From Dichotomocladium elegans (Eukaryota > Mucoromycota > Mucoromycetes > Mucorales > Lichtheimiaceae), in the NCBI GenBank assembly GCA_025716815.1, contig JAIXMN010000017.1, positions 620,001 through 684,000 of the forward strand: a stretch of 64,000 nucleotides of DNA. The letters run 5' to 3'. Below the pieces are notes generated by a model. The model made no database searches and was not told the DNA's origin. It was given only the letters and a program-made list of their open reading frames with translations. How positions within the stretch are numbered: position 1 is the first letter of the stretch; the number at the start of each line of letters is the position of its first letter. A program made the position numbers and the translations under genes. This document shows, piece by piece, positions 38,424-51,269 of this stretch.

Positions 38424-41400
38424 CTACTGCACATCCCATCTCTCCTGACACCCTTGTTCTTCGAGCTGGAAGAGTCTATCCCATTCCTCTGCAGGGACCA
38501 GCTCGCCAAACAAACGGCCCATCGAATCCCCGAGCTAGCGATACTCGTTTTCTCAGTATAAGGTTGTCGGCTTACCCAGCAGCCCCCCAGTATGCAGTTT
38601 ACCTTATCCAGCTCGCGAATGATATCCTCCATCATTGTGACATAGGCATAATAAAGCACATACACGTGCTCTTTTTCCGACATGTTGTGCGCCTGGACAA
38701 CTACAGGCAGCCGTCGAAGCCGATTGATAAGGTTCTGCCATGCGTTGCGAGCGGGCGGGAAATAAGGCGGCAACGGAGTCTTCAGACGGAGCGCAGACGC
38801 AAGCAAGTAAAAGTAGAGCAGGACATTGCCAACCATTTCGCGGCGCTCTTGGTTGACTGGAATGATAAAGTCGCGTTGGATATCCTCGAACCAGGCATCC
38901 TTGAAGATGACGGTGCGCATGGTCCCGAACTTGTCGACAATGTTCTGACTGGATGATAGCATCGTTCGATAAGTCTCGACCGGAAAGGCGCCTTTCAAAC
39001 GTGGCTCGTTTGGGGTCTGGCTGAGCAGAGTTTGGAGATTAATCAGCGTGCGTTGGAGTTCAAGCTCCATGTCCATGAACGCCTGTTTAGCAGCTATTCT
39101 TCCTTTTGACGCCGACATCGCCATCCCCGTCGACGGTAAGATTGTACTGCCATGAACGACAGAGGCCGCATGAGATGGGCGCTCTGAATAGACAGATACA
39201 AGTTTCTGGTAGAGCCATGCAAGCCGCAACAAAAAGTCCGAGAGGCCCTTGCGGAGTTCGACTCGAGCTTCGTACGGCCATACGTATGCCGTCGCAATGA
39301 GACCGAACACTACGCCCACGAGGATGGCTACGCACCGCTGGAATGCCAGGCGCCACACCTCAATCGTGTTGGCTTCGCGGTCATTGTACTTGTTCAGCAT
39401 CACCAGGTTGTATGCGAGCAGAGTAAATTGCCCGAATTTGCCGTGTTTGTGGTGAAGAATGAGCCAAAAGTTTGGAATTGAGAAGAGCCAGGTAAGCAGC
39501 GGCAGCATCACAATGTTCCCCGGGAAAAGAAGATAGAACACAACGGCGGTGCAACAGCCGAGGATGGTGGAGAAAATCCGATAAATGGCGACCTGGTTGG
39601 TCCCGCCCACAGTTGGCGTCATGACAACCATCAACTAAAAGGAAAGTTCGTTTGTGCGGTCACATGTTTGATCTACGCAGTAGTCAGTGTACAACGCTTA
39701 CTGTGATAAGAGCCCACTCCATTCGCCACGTTCGGAACCAATCTCCTGTGCTGGTTATGAAGGCCGGCGTTGCGAGAAGCGTCGCGGCGATGGCGGCCTT
39801 GACTGCATAACGGACTTTTTGAAGCTTAAACAGAGAAAATATCCGCCACACGCGAATGAAAAACCTGCGCCAGCGCGTCGTTGGCGATGGTGTATGGAGC
39901 GTATTCATCAGATTGCGTTCGTTCGGTACAAATGTGGCAATAGATGGATCTCTTTCCCCATCACCATCTTTTTTTGCTATGGTGATTCGCAATAGGTCAG
40001 CAGAGATATGCAGTACTCGATATGGCTCTAAAACCTGCCTTGGGTTCTCTCCTTTCGGGTATATCGCCATTGCCACCAATGCCTGTGCCGACTCCTCTCG
40101 CCCGCATCGGACCAGCGCTCGATTGCTTCGACAAGGCTAATCATCTCGCGAGCAAATTCAATCAAATTGTACACAAAAAAATAAACGAGATACAGGTCCT
40201 CGCCCGGAAGTTCAGTGAGCGCCGTGTCACCTGACCGCTTCTTCATCCGGTGCTTGTACGATTTCTGGGCTGCTTGGAGCTGTGATTCTTCGAACAACGC
40301 AATTGCCTTTTCAAGATTCTGGGTGAGTGTATGATACGATGGTGATTGCTTCCTCTCACAAAGCGCAGGAGATGTAAAGCTCGATCTAAGATGGTAAAGC
40401 GTTTGCTTGCAGGTGTATGCGAGTGCTTTGAGGGGCTGCCTAATGGTCCGAATAAAATCCAAAAGGGTAGTGTTTTCGGCATCATTTTCACCTTCACTTT
40501 GATGATCCGAATAGCTGTAGCTATGTGTTCGCTCCATGGGTGCTGCAGCTATTATCGAATCGTGCTGATGGTGTTCTCCGTCATCGATGGTTTTTTGGCG
40601 ACGCATCTCGTTTTCCAACATCCTGCGTCGATATCCAGGGCGGATACTCCATGTTTCCCCATGCCTCTTGCGTCGTTGCTTACTCATCGATGACGATTTC
40701 AGTCTGTCCTTTGCTCGGCGTAACCCCTTGCCTTCCTGCTCGTTGGTCATCCGCTCAAATTGAATACCGCAACTACTGCGCAGACCGCCCACATATTGGG
40801 CCAGGCGCTGCATGCTTTTGATGATTCCTTCATACTCTTCCACACGGCCGCGGATCTGACTATTCCAGGCAACCTCAAGCCGTGCCTCGGAAAGCGATTT
40901 TTGTAGAGACGTAAAGCTAGTACGATGGGACTCAATAGCCGTCTGAAGCGTCTTGTTAGCCTTGAACTCCGGAAGGTCGTCATCGAGGAGGAATGTTTTC
41001 GTGAGCAGTTTCAGGAGCACTTGGTATGATGAAAGCGTGGCTTCCAGATCTTTGCTATGTACATGAATGAAAATCGATTAGAATTTCTGGCTACATGTGC
41101 ATCTATGCGAGTGGCGTGGTTTTTGCCAGGCATGTTTGCGTACTTGAGCTTTCTGGCAGCCGAGTAGGGCCAGAACACGATGCAACATGAAACAGTAATC
41201 AGGGTGCCCGTTGCCACCGCACTCACGATCTGCTCAACCCGTGTAGTCTCAAAATCGCCGCGGTTTGCTGATCCTTCGCGCACGACAATGATAAAAATAA
41301 TGATGAAACACAGGCTCGATGCTAATCACACTATAACGTAAGCTTTTTTCCCCTTCCCCCCCCTATTGCAACAGCTTTTCTCATGTTTCTTTGTTTACCA

Positions 41401-42464
41401 GTCGCAACAGGCGGTTTGTTCCAGTGCGCCTTGAGAAACGCAATGACGAGTGTCGCACCCACTAACCAGAACAGGAGCGAGGATACATGGGCCAAGGTCA
41501 TCTGACCACGGTCGATAAAGTAATCAGTCGTTAACATTGAACCAAGCGACACCGTCAGCGCAAAGAGGACATAACCCCAACCGAATGCGGCGGCCTCCAC
41601 CATGCCTCCGAGCGATTTGGCCGGATTAAAAAATACGGTGGCAGTTGCCACAAGATGACTCGAGACTCGGTTATTTCCGATCAATGCATTGAATGCCGGG
41701 ATAAATGTGAAAAGGGACCCAATCAAGTATGCAAAGCTGCACTTCAGCACCTGGCGATGGGCCGTGGTGAATGTCCAGTCACTATAACGCCTCCTGAGCT
41801 GCTGCCAGTAACTGTCGGGTTTCACTTTTTTAAAGGCCGGCATCCCGGCAGCGGCAGTGGTCGTCTCGCCAGAGTGCTGCTTACTCTTTCTTCTTGGGAA
41901 GAAAGGTGTATCATCAGAATCACTTTCAGTGGTCGATGATGATGCACTCGATCGTGATGCTTCTGAAACACCACTATATGTTGTTTTGTTCCCCCGCAAC
42001 AGTGGCGTAGTTTCTCTGGAAAATCAAACAAATAAATAAAATTAAAAGGCGCATGCCGTCTTTTCTACCCCTTCTTTTTTTTTTTTTTACCTTGGCTCTG
42101 TGTCACATCCGTTTGAGCCAGCCGATGGCCGTAGAAGCTCATTCCGCTTCCCGTCGTCTTCCTCCTCTTCCGCTGTATCACTTAAAAAATCGGAATGCTC
42201 AGGAAGCGGTTCGGGGATAGTTGATAAAGAAACCGTCCGCTTCTGCAGCGTACCGTCGTCAAGGACGACTTCTATCTCGCTATAAGAGGAAGGTGACCGA
42301 GTGGGGATGTCAGAGACCTGGTCTGACCACTGACTGAGTGATTGCGGCGGCTCATTAAGAAATGAGGCCGGCGATGTAGAGAGATAGGTGCTGTTTTGTG
42401 CTGAACGAGTAGGAACCGGGAAGGGAATTGGAGCCGCATTCCGCGGTAGTCGCTTAGCAGACAT
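38424..42464 (-). CDS. BRE4-like polytopic membrane protein (ArAE/fusaric-acid-resistance superfamily)
   Basis: Large membrane protein of the fungal brefeldin-A-sensitivity (BRE4/DUF2421) group, related to aromatic-acid exporters. Seven exons: 42464-42091, 42015-41399, 41321-41144, 41054-40039, 39976-39702, 39634-38603 and 38534-38424, giving 1200 residues. A disordered, Ser-rich N-terminus leads to a first membrane bundle (VLKCSFAYLIGSLFTFIPAF to ITVSCCIVFWPYSAARKL). A long cytoplasmic coil-rich linker follows, then a second bundle (VRYAVKAAIAATLLATPAFI, TLMVVMTPTVGGTNQ, IVMLPLLTWLFSIPNFW) and a DUF2421-like cytoplasmic end. Intron 4 (40038-39977) needs a GC donor (gcaggt). Transport substrate unknown. 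Confidence 0.85.
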
Positions 42465-43043
42465 TGTGTGAAGAGTTATAGAAGAAAGAAAGAGCGATTT
42501 GACAGCCTAAAGGGGGGGGAAGGACGAATAAATTCATATTCAAGTACCTGAGCAGTTTTTATTAATGTGTTTGTTACACCCACCTAATCAGTTAAAGCTA
42601 TAAGCTGCTGAAATCGCTCTATATCCGGAAAGGGTTAGTCAAAGTACGTATTTGCATTCATGTCTTTGTTCCATCCGCCTTTCAATATGCAAATCTTTCT
42701 TCGCATGATTTCCTAAAAAAAAGTGTTCGCAAAAGCTGTATAGCAATACTTTTAGCTGTTTTACCAACGCACCAGATGCAAAGGCACCCCCTATTGTTTC
42801 ATATGTGCCCTTTAAAGCATGGCACGCTTTTCTTTGGGTTTCATTTCCCTTTTTTTCTTGATGGGTGATGCAAGCTCAACAATGAACCCATAAAGCCTCT
42901 CGCATCTGGCTATGGGTCCCCCGTGCCCCCATGCTCCACCCGATTGGTCAACTCAAAAAATGGAACCGATGGGGGTAGCTTTATCTTGATACCCCCCCTA
43001 TCTCTGTAACTTGAAAGACCCATTTTCTAGGGACTATTTAAAA
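42465..43043. promoter_or_regulatory. Divergent promoter region, BRE4-like / SVIP-like
   Basis: About 580 bp between divergent starts, AT-rich. A TATTTAAAA sequence lies immediately before the SVIP-like ATG at 43044; it could be a TATA-like element or simply leader. Confidence 0.4.
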
Positions 43044-43516
43044 ATGGTAAGCGTTTGCTAGACCTTCGAGCTGTTCATCAGTTGCTACAACAACAATTAC
43101 AGGGCAATTGCTTTGGCAAAAGGAATAAAACCCCACAAAGTGGCCACACGCTCGGCACAGAAATGGCGCCGCCAAATGCTGCAACAGACACTTTGACGAA
43201 AGATAATTCCGAATCCCAGCGAGACGTAATGTTAGCTGCTGCTGAAAGAAGACGACTTGAAGTATTCCTTTTGTTGTTCTGCAACTTTGCCTTGCCCTTT
43301 CGATTAAATGGTGGTCGTTTGATCTTGTAGGCCGAATCGCGCGGTGTCCAGCAGAGCGGTGGCAAACTGAGCAAACGACTTGCGGATCAAAAGCGCCAGA
43401 GTCCGCACGAGCAAAACCCAGGCGAGATGCCCGAAAGATTGGTGGTAAGTAGAAAGACAATACGGAAAATGTGCAGATCAATCTATTTTACTAATATTCC
43501 TATGCAGTGGGATTAA
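43044..43516 (+). CDS. SVIP-like small N-myristoylated VCP/CDC48-binding protein
   Basis: Predicted 94-residue protein resembling animal SVIP (small VCP-interacting protein, an ERAD modulator). Exons 43044-43046 (only the ATG), 43103-43261, 43331-43444 and 43508-43516 (nine bases: Trp, Asp, stop). Splicing gives MGNCFGKRNK, a consensus N-myristoylation site with an adjacent Cys for palmitoylation, as in SVIP's MGLCFPC start. The middle has AAERRRLEAESRG, matching the VCP-interacting motif AAERRQKEAASRG of SVIP, and the end PERLVWD resembles SVIP's terminal LRW. Alternative: translation from an ATG at 43161 would give a 74-residue protein without the lipid anchor. Confidence 0.7.
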
Positions 43517-46500
43517 TTCAACCGTGGGATTAGGTGCCCTCCTAGTACCGCTCCCAGCGTTTGGGCGTTATTAGCGTACATGCAAATCAATCGTTTGAAT
43601 CAGCTATTTAAGGTTAACATTTTATTCCTCAAAAAAAAATCTTGACCCGATCTCTACGCAGCTGCCCAGTTTGAGAAAATGGCGATCCGGGTTGTATATA
43701 TCTATACGTCTCTGGCCACCACAGCTTTCTCTAAAAAGCAGAGGATATTGAACGTTGTTAGAATCGCCTGTCGATCTACATATGAGGTCCGCTAATATTA
43801 TTGAAGAGCACGTGGGAGAACAAGAGGCTCAGTGAAATGAACGGACGGTATCATTCAGAGTGTCTCTATGTATAGTTGTTGCTGTGGCTTCCAGGAAAGG
43901 ATAGCTATCTTTACATGCGCGTATTCTCCATAAAAAACAAAGTGCGTGTGGTGGTTGGAGAGTTGGAGTCAGATTCTACTTTCTTTTTATATAGGACTAT
44001 GATCGTAATGTATGCACTTAAAATAAAATGGTCAAAAGAAGTACTGCAAGAGGAATGGTTGCACTGACTCTGAAGATAGAGAGTATAACCACCACCAACG
44101 GAAAGAATGAATACGGCTGTCTATTGAACAAGTCGACGAGTCGTATATGATCTTGAATACGTCAATAGATATAGAAGTGAAGTGCCATAAGGGATAATCT
44201 GACTATGAACCATCATGAATATATAGATGTCATATAGGTGATCTACGCGGAATAAAGACATATAACAGATTAATAGTGGGTCAGCTGGAAGCTACTCGAT
44301 ATGGGATGGCACTCCTCGTGGTTACTGTGGGGGCTGCGGCCCCCGTGGTCCTCTTGTTCTTGGTGCTCTCGTAATCGCGTCTTGGCACCGGATACGACTC
44401 CACGAACGGGGCTGAAGACTACCCTCTGCCATGTTTCATATGCAATTCTGAAGACTGCATCTACCCGGGACAGCAAATAGCAGTTTTTATTATTAACTTC
44501 AAGATGACACAAGTTCCCCTTACCTTAGTAGACCCATGGCATATAGCCTCAGACGCCATCTTTCTTCCCTACCCTCGACTGGTGGCTCGTGGATTGGCAC
44601 TCACTTGTAGGTAGATAAGGTCTCATGGAGGAAGTTGGACAATATCTGCTCGCCTACGCTTGCCAATGATGAAAGCTTCAAATCCATGTGTCCACGGCAG
44701 ATGCCTGAACACTTTATACCCGGATTGGCTCATGAGATTGCAGATGGCGAAACCTACCGGTGTTTCTGTGACAAACGTTGCATTTTCACCGAATTTTCTT
44801 TTCAGGTCGTTGATGGGATTTAGATCGCTACTTACGGTGCTTGTTATAGTAGATGTTAAAAACGATTATGGTTATGAACAGTCGACTTGATCCAGAGAAC
44901 CGTGGAAGAACAGCTCTGAAGTTCCGAGAGAACAAGTTCGGTTCGTACTGTACCATCTTCGGTACCTGGCCCTTCAGCCGTTGTAGCAGCTCTTGGCGCT
45001 TTATCTTTCTCATCTCACCTTGCTCCTTCTTGGTATGGTAAAACTTGACAAGATCAAGAAGAGCGGAACCTTTCGTGAACGCGGTATAGCAGATCTCTAC
45101 ATCCCGGTTCCATGGCTATGCGTCGGCGTGTTATCTCTCGATGCTTATCAGCGGTCGAACTGTCCATGTACGTATTTCAATTTTTCCATCTCCACTCTTG
45201 GTGTCGCTCTGGATCGTGGGTCTGTATCCCTATCTCTTTCTCTTTTTGATAATATGAAACTTCTACTGTACACCGTCAGTTTCATGTGTACCATGGAATC
45301 GGAGGATCCGATTTTCTGCAAGCCTGAGAACATTGGACGGTACATCGATGATCTCATCCCATCCGCCAGGGTAAAGAAACTTTTTGGTCCATCGGCGATG
45401 CAGAATGGTTTGCCATATGCGTATGAAGGAGACGATGATGGACGAAGAGAGAAACAGGCAAAGACAGGCAACTGGAGTCTCTGAGAAGCATGAGCGAGGC
45501 GGTAAAAGGTTACGATATATCGGATACGGTTTGCCTCCACACTATACTAGATGCTATTGTTATTAAACATTTAGCGACTGGGATAGGCATCGAATATTCC
45601 CTTAGATAAGCGGGATTTGCGGCGACTTCGTTTCTGGCAACATTTCGACTAGCGATGATCAGTTTAAAATGCTTTAACCGGTGCACTGACTGTTTCCCGA
45701 ATTATCTGGTTGGTCTGCGACGCATCCAGTCATTGTGCACTCGACTGTTCTCCAAATTCTGCTTATTGCTCTCATGTGTTGAATAATACGTTGATTGCCC
45801 GTTGGGAACATCGCCCGAATCGCATCTAGATATTATTGGTGTAAGTGACGAGCATCTCGGCTACCTCGTAGTTCGCACACTGCTGGAAGTATGGAAAAGA
45901 CGGTCATTCGTAGCTAGTATATACGAGGTATGCAGTTGAATGTTCACCAATCAGATTCTTGTACGTATCGAACTGTTTTCTCGCCGCAATGCTGTCATTT
46001 CTAAACGATCGAAGCAAGCCAGACTTCAGCAAAATGTCTTTCGTTCATAGATATCGCGCGATATCGGCGTTTTCAATGACACTACAGTAGTGGTATAAAC
46101 AGACGATAATAAGTTGTGAAACTCGAAGGTAGCGAGCTTTATCAAAGAAAAAGAACATATACGAGTATACCCGCTGTCGGAGTGGCTCTCGCTACAAAAA
46201 ATATTTTACTTCTGATATTGCGACACGACAGATATGTAACTCTTGTAGAGAAACGTACTTTGATAGTGGGTATGCATCGGTTGTGGCCATATTCACAACG
46301 TCGACCAAATGATGCAATTCCTCGCGGTACGATAGCTCAAGCCAATGCTCGCGAAGACCGCCTTTACAAGTATGATACGGTTGCCATTATCAGGGCCATA
46401 GGTGCTCATACTCAAAGTACTTGTAGAGACCGTGGTAGCAAATAGACTGTTTGTGAAGCGTGTGAATCAAAGAAAAGGAGACGGTGAGGCAGTGAAGAGA

Positions 46501-48884
46501 TGATTTTCTTAGTGAAGATGCATGTTATCTCATCAATAACCATGAATGCACACAATACATACCATTGATACAGTGTACCAAGCTGATACTACTTTTCTCC
46601 TTTATAGATGTGCTGGCAGTTACAGACTGAAATAACCCTCTTACTTTTTCTAGGCAGGATTCAGATGCATGAAATACTGTAATAATGGTAGGAGACGATC
46701 AGATTACTTCATTATCTAAGGATATAATAACACTAAAACGTATCACCAGAGCACTCTTTGTAAATCGTTTTGATGAATGTTATGTTCAGCGAATCAAAAT
46801 AGACGGAGAGTCAATGAGATAAAAGAAAAATCCTCCATCTATCATTATGTAATCAAGACCAGGATGTGCTGATCACAATATAATAGTAGGATACTGATCT
46901 AAAAGTTGCATAATCTGTTTCTGTTCAGATTGGTAAATAAGAAAGCTCGGAAAGGGTCTGTTTTGACACGAATGGACAGAAGGTAGAAGTATACGTTAAA
47001 GATTTGGTAGATCAAGCGAAACTTCGCTTGTTTTTATCAAATCGATCATTTATTTCTAGATCGATTTTATTATAAATAAGAGGGCTTGGGTAAGCGGTTT
47101 ACTTTACGAAATACGTACCTTCTTCTCCCTTGCGTCTTGAGCCATGTAGTCCTATAGTATTGACTTGGTCGATTATGTAATCATCTCCTATTTCTGATCC
47201 TCAGCAAATAACGATATCAACCCAACTCAAGTGCCTCGAGAGAGATGGTTGGGCTTTCGGTGACGAGCTGAAATTATGTCAAATTTTCGATAAAATGTAA
47301 GTGCTGTTTGAGAAGGAATGCCTGCACAGATTTTCTAATATTAGGCATACTTATGATAAGTGTCGATAAAGTCGAATATGGAGAATGAACGGAGGAGGAG
47401 CGCGTTGGAGTACCGCAGCGATGCAGGCGGGCCATCGTCACATCGGCTTCGCTATTAAAGAAAAGTGTGGCCAACAGCTTCAGGCCAGTGGAAGCTGGAC
47501 GCACAATTCCATTTTTCGTTTTCTCGCGGTGTCCGCCGGGTGAAACTCTGGATGCAAGTCAAACGCCAGCGTTAACCAAGCGTATTCTTATACACAAAAT
47601 CTACCTTAAGGGGCGAGCCTGCAAGTGGCTCTACTAATGTTACCGCATTCTCAACAAGCATGAACATCGGAAACCGTCCAGATATGTCTCTGGCGCAAGA
47701 CCAATTAAATTTTCGAGGTACACACAATGTACCAACTTTAACACAAAAGATGTGCGCATGCTATCGACAGTTGAGTTTATGAGAGTCGATGATTGGGCTT
47801 CCGCCCACACAGGTCTCTCGCCGTGGCTTTGTCGAGGAGCAATTGTCTTCCGCTGCGATCTCCAATGCTTCTGCTGTTGGTATTGCGGTCGGTCTTCGTT
47901 TTTTCTCCTCACTCCTTCCTCCGACCCTTCCGCCGTCGTAATTGCCGTTGATGCTCAACAACTCTGGTCTGCTTTCCTCCGGATTCCACGATTGTTACCG
48001 CAATGGTACACTCAGCTGCCTTAGGAATAAGTTAAACAGTAAGAAGCAGGGCTGATGTCTTCTGTTGACTAATGACTATCTCTCCTATCTTCTATCTTCT
48101 TTATTTATACGACAAGCGTATTTATTCTGTACGCGTCATAAGTTTTCTTCATTGCGAAGTTTATTTTTGAAATAAGTATGTTACGCGCAAATATTTTCGT
48201 GAACAACGAGTAAGCTACTAGTGTCATAACAAAGGGTCGCCGACCATCCGCAATTGTTTGCCAGGAATACCCTTCTCTATCTCATCTCCATTACTCCCAA
48301 TGATGACTACCTTTTCCTCTATCATGCTCTTTTCTTTATTACCAGCTATCAATGTGCAAATTCCCAAGTTTTTTTACAACGAGCATCATCTATTGTTTAC
48401 TACTCTTTCATTGTTATGCTAAGCGCTCGTATTGGGCCACCATCTAACTGTCAAAGTATATGCACGGCATTAGCATAAAGAGAGTCAGGTAATTACCGAT
48501 ATCAAACCAAAAGGTTCTAGAGAAAAACCAGCATGAAGCTATCGCTTTCCTGTTTTGTATACAGCGAGGCTTGACTAGACAAAGGTCGCTGGAGGCGATT
48601 AAATAGGTTTATGAAGTAAACGCCTGATGGATCATGGAGTAGATAACAGCAAAAGAGTCCCCTTTATTTTAACGTATACATTTACACTTTGAGGGACATT
48701 TTTGTCATCGAGATCGCTTATAGCCAACTAAATGTCGTCGCTCAATATTCGCATGTTCGATGAAGCATCCCTGCTGCGGCAACAAGATGTCCTTGACGTA
48801 ATGCGCAGCAACTTACGCATTATACACTTTTACTACGCCACCACCGCAGCTTGTCATTGTAATCACCTTCATCATCATTGTGGT
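43517..48884. other. AT-rich gene-poor island, first part, with decayed repeats
   Basis: More than 5 kb without an intact gene. On the minus strand, about 44550-45120 reads as a broken frame (KRQELLQRLKGQVPKMV; FRHLPWTHGFEAFIIG) whose DNA matches 59150-59600 on the plus strand (family 2). About 47800-48015 (minus) matches 35575-35760 (family 3). Other open frames under 165 codons show no recognised motif. Confidence 0.55.
44550..45120 (-). repeat. Decayed dispersed repeat, family 2 copy A
   Basis: Shares ordered blocks with 59150-59600. TGTTCAGGCATCTGCCGTGG here corresponds to AGGTTCAGGCATCTTGTACT there. Further shared blocks surround it, including GAGCAGAT and CATGAGACCTTA. Frames are broken in both copies. 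Ancestral function not recognised. Confidence 0.6.
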
Positions 48885-49249
48885 GAACATTGATCCGTGT
48901 TAGAGAACTTAGCCGGTTTCACATCACTATCGCCGATATCCTGAAACTAAGACAATGATGAATTTAACACATTGATGTTCAGGGACCGATATTTTCATAT
49001 CCGCTTGCGTGACAGGACAATCGCACCTATCAAAGGTACTTCCTCTACCCAGGATCCATCACTGGTCTTGAAGAGGACAATGAAAAGAGAATGCTCTCAT
49101 CCGATACGTCCTAACAGGATTAAGCACTTACATCGCCGTTCTAATAGAATTATTATAAAAGAGAGTTATTTTATTTTCAGGAATAAACATCAACCTCAAA
49201 GATACTTTTATAGTTGTCTTTTTTCATTCTCTCTAATCCATCCATCTCA
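48885..49249 (+). repeat. Left arm of a long diverged inverted repeat
   Basis: Aligns with the reverse complement of 51270-51604 almost end to end. Shared blocks include AGAGAACTTAGCCGGT, TTCATATCCGCT, GTACTTCCTCTACCCA, CCGTTCTAATAGAATTATTA and ATAAACATCAACCTCAAAGA. The arm is about 365 bp; differences are scattered substitutions and small indels. Confidence 0.8.
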
Positions 49250-49519
49250 ATCATCATATCCGCAGCAATACTCTCGCACAGTTTTATCATTAGAAAATAA
49301 TATAAATATAACCCAACCTCCTTATCTAATAAAGGCATCTACTCTCTCGTTCTCTCACTGTCATCTTTTGTGGTCACATCCTCTTCGTGGTTACTCCCTG
49401 TGATCGTCTTTCTACCGAGTCCAAGCAAAAGATAAAGACGACAAACAATAAAAGGGAAATCCTGGATCGGGCTGTGACAAGCCAGGTCACGTGACCAAGC
49501 CGCAACGCGAAAAAATCAA

Positions 49520-49590
49520 TGCCGTGACCTGGAATCGAACCAGGGTCAGTGCGGCCACAACGCAATGTACTGCCACTATACTATCACGGC
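49520..49590 (-). tRNA. trnH-GUG: tRNA-His (GTG)
   Basis: Seventy-one-nucleotide cloverleaf on the minus strand. Acceptor GCCGTGA pairs with TCACGGC and discriminator A. The D arm is GTATAGTGGCAGTAC. The anticodon loop is TTGTGGC with anticodon GTG at 49558-49556. The T arm is CTGG-TTCGATT-CCAG with the TFIIIC B-box GGTTCGATTCC. One mismatch (T.C) sits at the base of the anticodon stem. No intron. tRNA-His GTG is the sole His-decoding species in fungi. The gene lies inside the repeat-rich island, a common place for retroelement insertion near tRNA genes. Confidence 0.9.
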
Positions 49591-49701
49591 ACCCATATGA
49601 TAATGACACGGTGTGGCGATTCTCTTCCGGCCGACCACTTTCCGTTTTCAAGAACGGAACGTTCGCTATGAAGCGACCCCTCGACCTTCATCACGTGACC
49701 C

Positions 49702-50352
49702 TTTTTCCGGTCTGATCAAATTATTCTCGTTTCTGACTTCCTTTCCTTTCCTTTTCGGACGTTGGCCAGTTATTTCGCTAAATCATTAGCGTCATTTTAT
49801 GCTCACACTATCTATCATTCCACACGCTATTTTAGTCCTTTCTTTATCATGGTGCTTAGTATATTTTCATTGGAACTTTCTCCGTTAGGGTTTAGCTTAA
49901 GCCTATGTTTTATATGCCCTCTATGACCACTCTTTATTATCCAATTTATTTAGTCGAAATCATTCTTTTAGCTTAGAAGCAACAAGTATTTAGACAGCGA
50001 GGATAGAAGCTAGAACGAGGTCTTCTTTTTTCCGGGACCAAGAACTTTTATTGGAATATTCATTTCACCCACCTTCAGAACCCCTTTTGAGATTCACTCT
50101 GTATTGAAGTAAAGGAATCAGTCTTTATTATGTTTGATTACACATACCTTTTGGAAACCCCTTCTTTGAGCGTATCGATTTTTGGAGTCGGTCGACGCAA
50201 TCAAAGAGCCTGATTTTACAAGTGAATAATTTCTGTATATCTCATTACCCTTCTTTTCATTTTACGTACCCCTTTGTTTTGGTTTACCTTTCAAGTAAAC
50301 TGTACCCGGAGCTTTCTTTATACATATACTGTACCGACGTGTCAATAACATG
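49702..50352 (+). repeat. Tandem duplication unit 1
   Basis: Diverged direct copy of 50432-51107, period about 730 bp. Matching blocks include TTATGCTC-CA-TATCTA-CATT, CTATTTTAGTC, AGAAGCAAC-GTATTTA, AATCGATTTT and the ending ATACTGTAC-GAC-TGTC. No gene is seen in either unit. Confidence 0.75.
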
Positions 50353-50431
50353 TCGCAGTAAATATACTATGTGGCCAATAAACTCACCGTTTCCTGACTA
50401 TCCTGGCGGTCAATGCTCGTTATTCGTGGTT

Positions 50432-51107
50432 ACTTTCCGGTTGGACGGAATTATTCTCTCCCCTGATTTGACTTCTTTTCCCTTCCTTTTCGAACATTGA
50501 CCAGTTATTCTGCGAAATCATTAATATCATCTTATGCTCTCATTATCTACCATTTCACTTACTATTTTAGTCTTCATTTACTACTGCGTTTAGCATATTC
50601 TTCTGATGCCATTCTTTTGGTTAGCATTCAATAGTTTCCCTTCGTATATGCCTTCATGTCCATTATTTAGGATCCAATTTACTTAGCTGATGTCAATTTT
50701 TTAGTCTAGAAGCAACGCGTATTTAATACCAAAGGGAGGAATTAATAGAAGTGGGCTTTTTTTTGGCCATCTTTTTTTTTTTTTTTGAGGAGGTTCATAT
50801 CACCCCCCTTCAGAAACCCCTTGCGGTTTCATCTGTTTTGAGACAGAGAGGTTATTCCTTATTTTACTTGGTTACATATTCCTTTGCAGGTCCCTTTTTT
50901 TTGAGTGAATCGATTTTCAGAGTTGGTGACACAAACAAAGAACTCAATTTAGCTAGTGAATAGTCCCCAATTATGCGCTCCTCTTGCCCGATGTTTTGCC
51001 CATCTTACCTTTCTTTTACTCTTATATTACACTACCTTGGTTTGCCTTTCTTGGTCAGGCTGTTTTCAGATATTTTATTTTACATACTGTACTGACATGT
51101 CCATGAT
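50432..51107 (+). repeat. Tandem duplication unit 2
   Basis: Second unit of the roughly 730-bp direct repeat. It has T homopolymers (50757-50787) absent from unit 1. The order of shared blocks is kept throughout, so this is a duplication and not scattered simple sequence. Confidence 0.75.
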
Positions 51108-51152
51108 AATCACAAAGTTAGTCTTAATTGACGTATAAATGTATGGTTTTCC

Positions 51153-51240
51153 GCGCGACTACTTGGGCGGAGAAAGAGTTTATGGTCGTGTTGGCGTGGC
51201 ATAAACTGACTTCAAAACAAGAACAAACACCGGTTTCTGC
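51153..51240 (+). pseudogene. Possible retroelement RNase H scrap
   Basis: One frame reads TTWAEKEFMVVLAWHKLTSK. This resembles the start of the RNase H domain in Ty3/gypsy LTR retroelements, where a Ser/Thr-x-x-Glu-Lys-Glu motif is followed by a hydrophobic strand. The frame is short and no reverse transcriptase or integrase is seen nearby, so this is tentative. Confidence 0.25.
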
Positions 51241-51269
51241 TTGTTTTTCCGGAAAACCACCTGTTACTG

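Noticed and set aside
44993..45484. 163-codon plus-strand open frame in the AT-rich island
   Set aside because: It is the complement of the decayed family 2 repeat, whose conserved frame is on the other strand.
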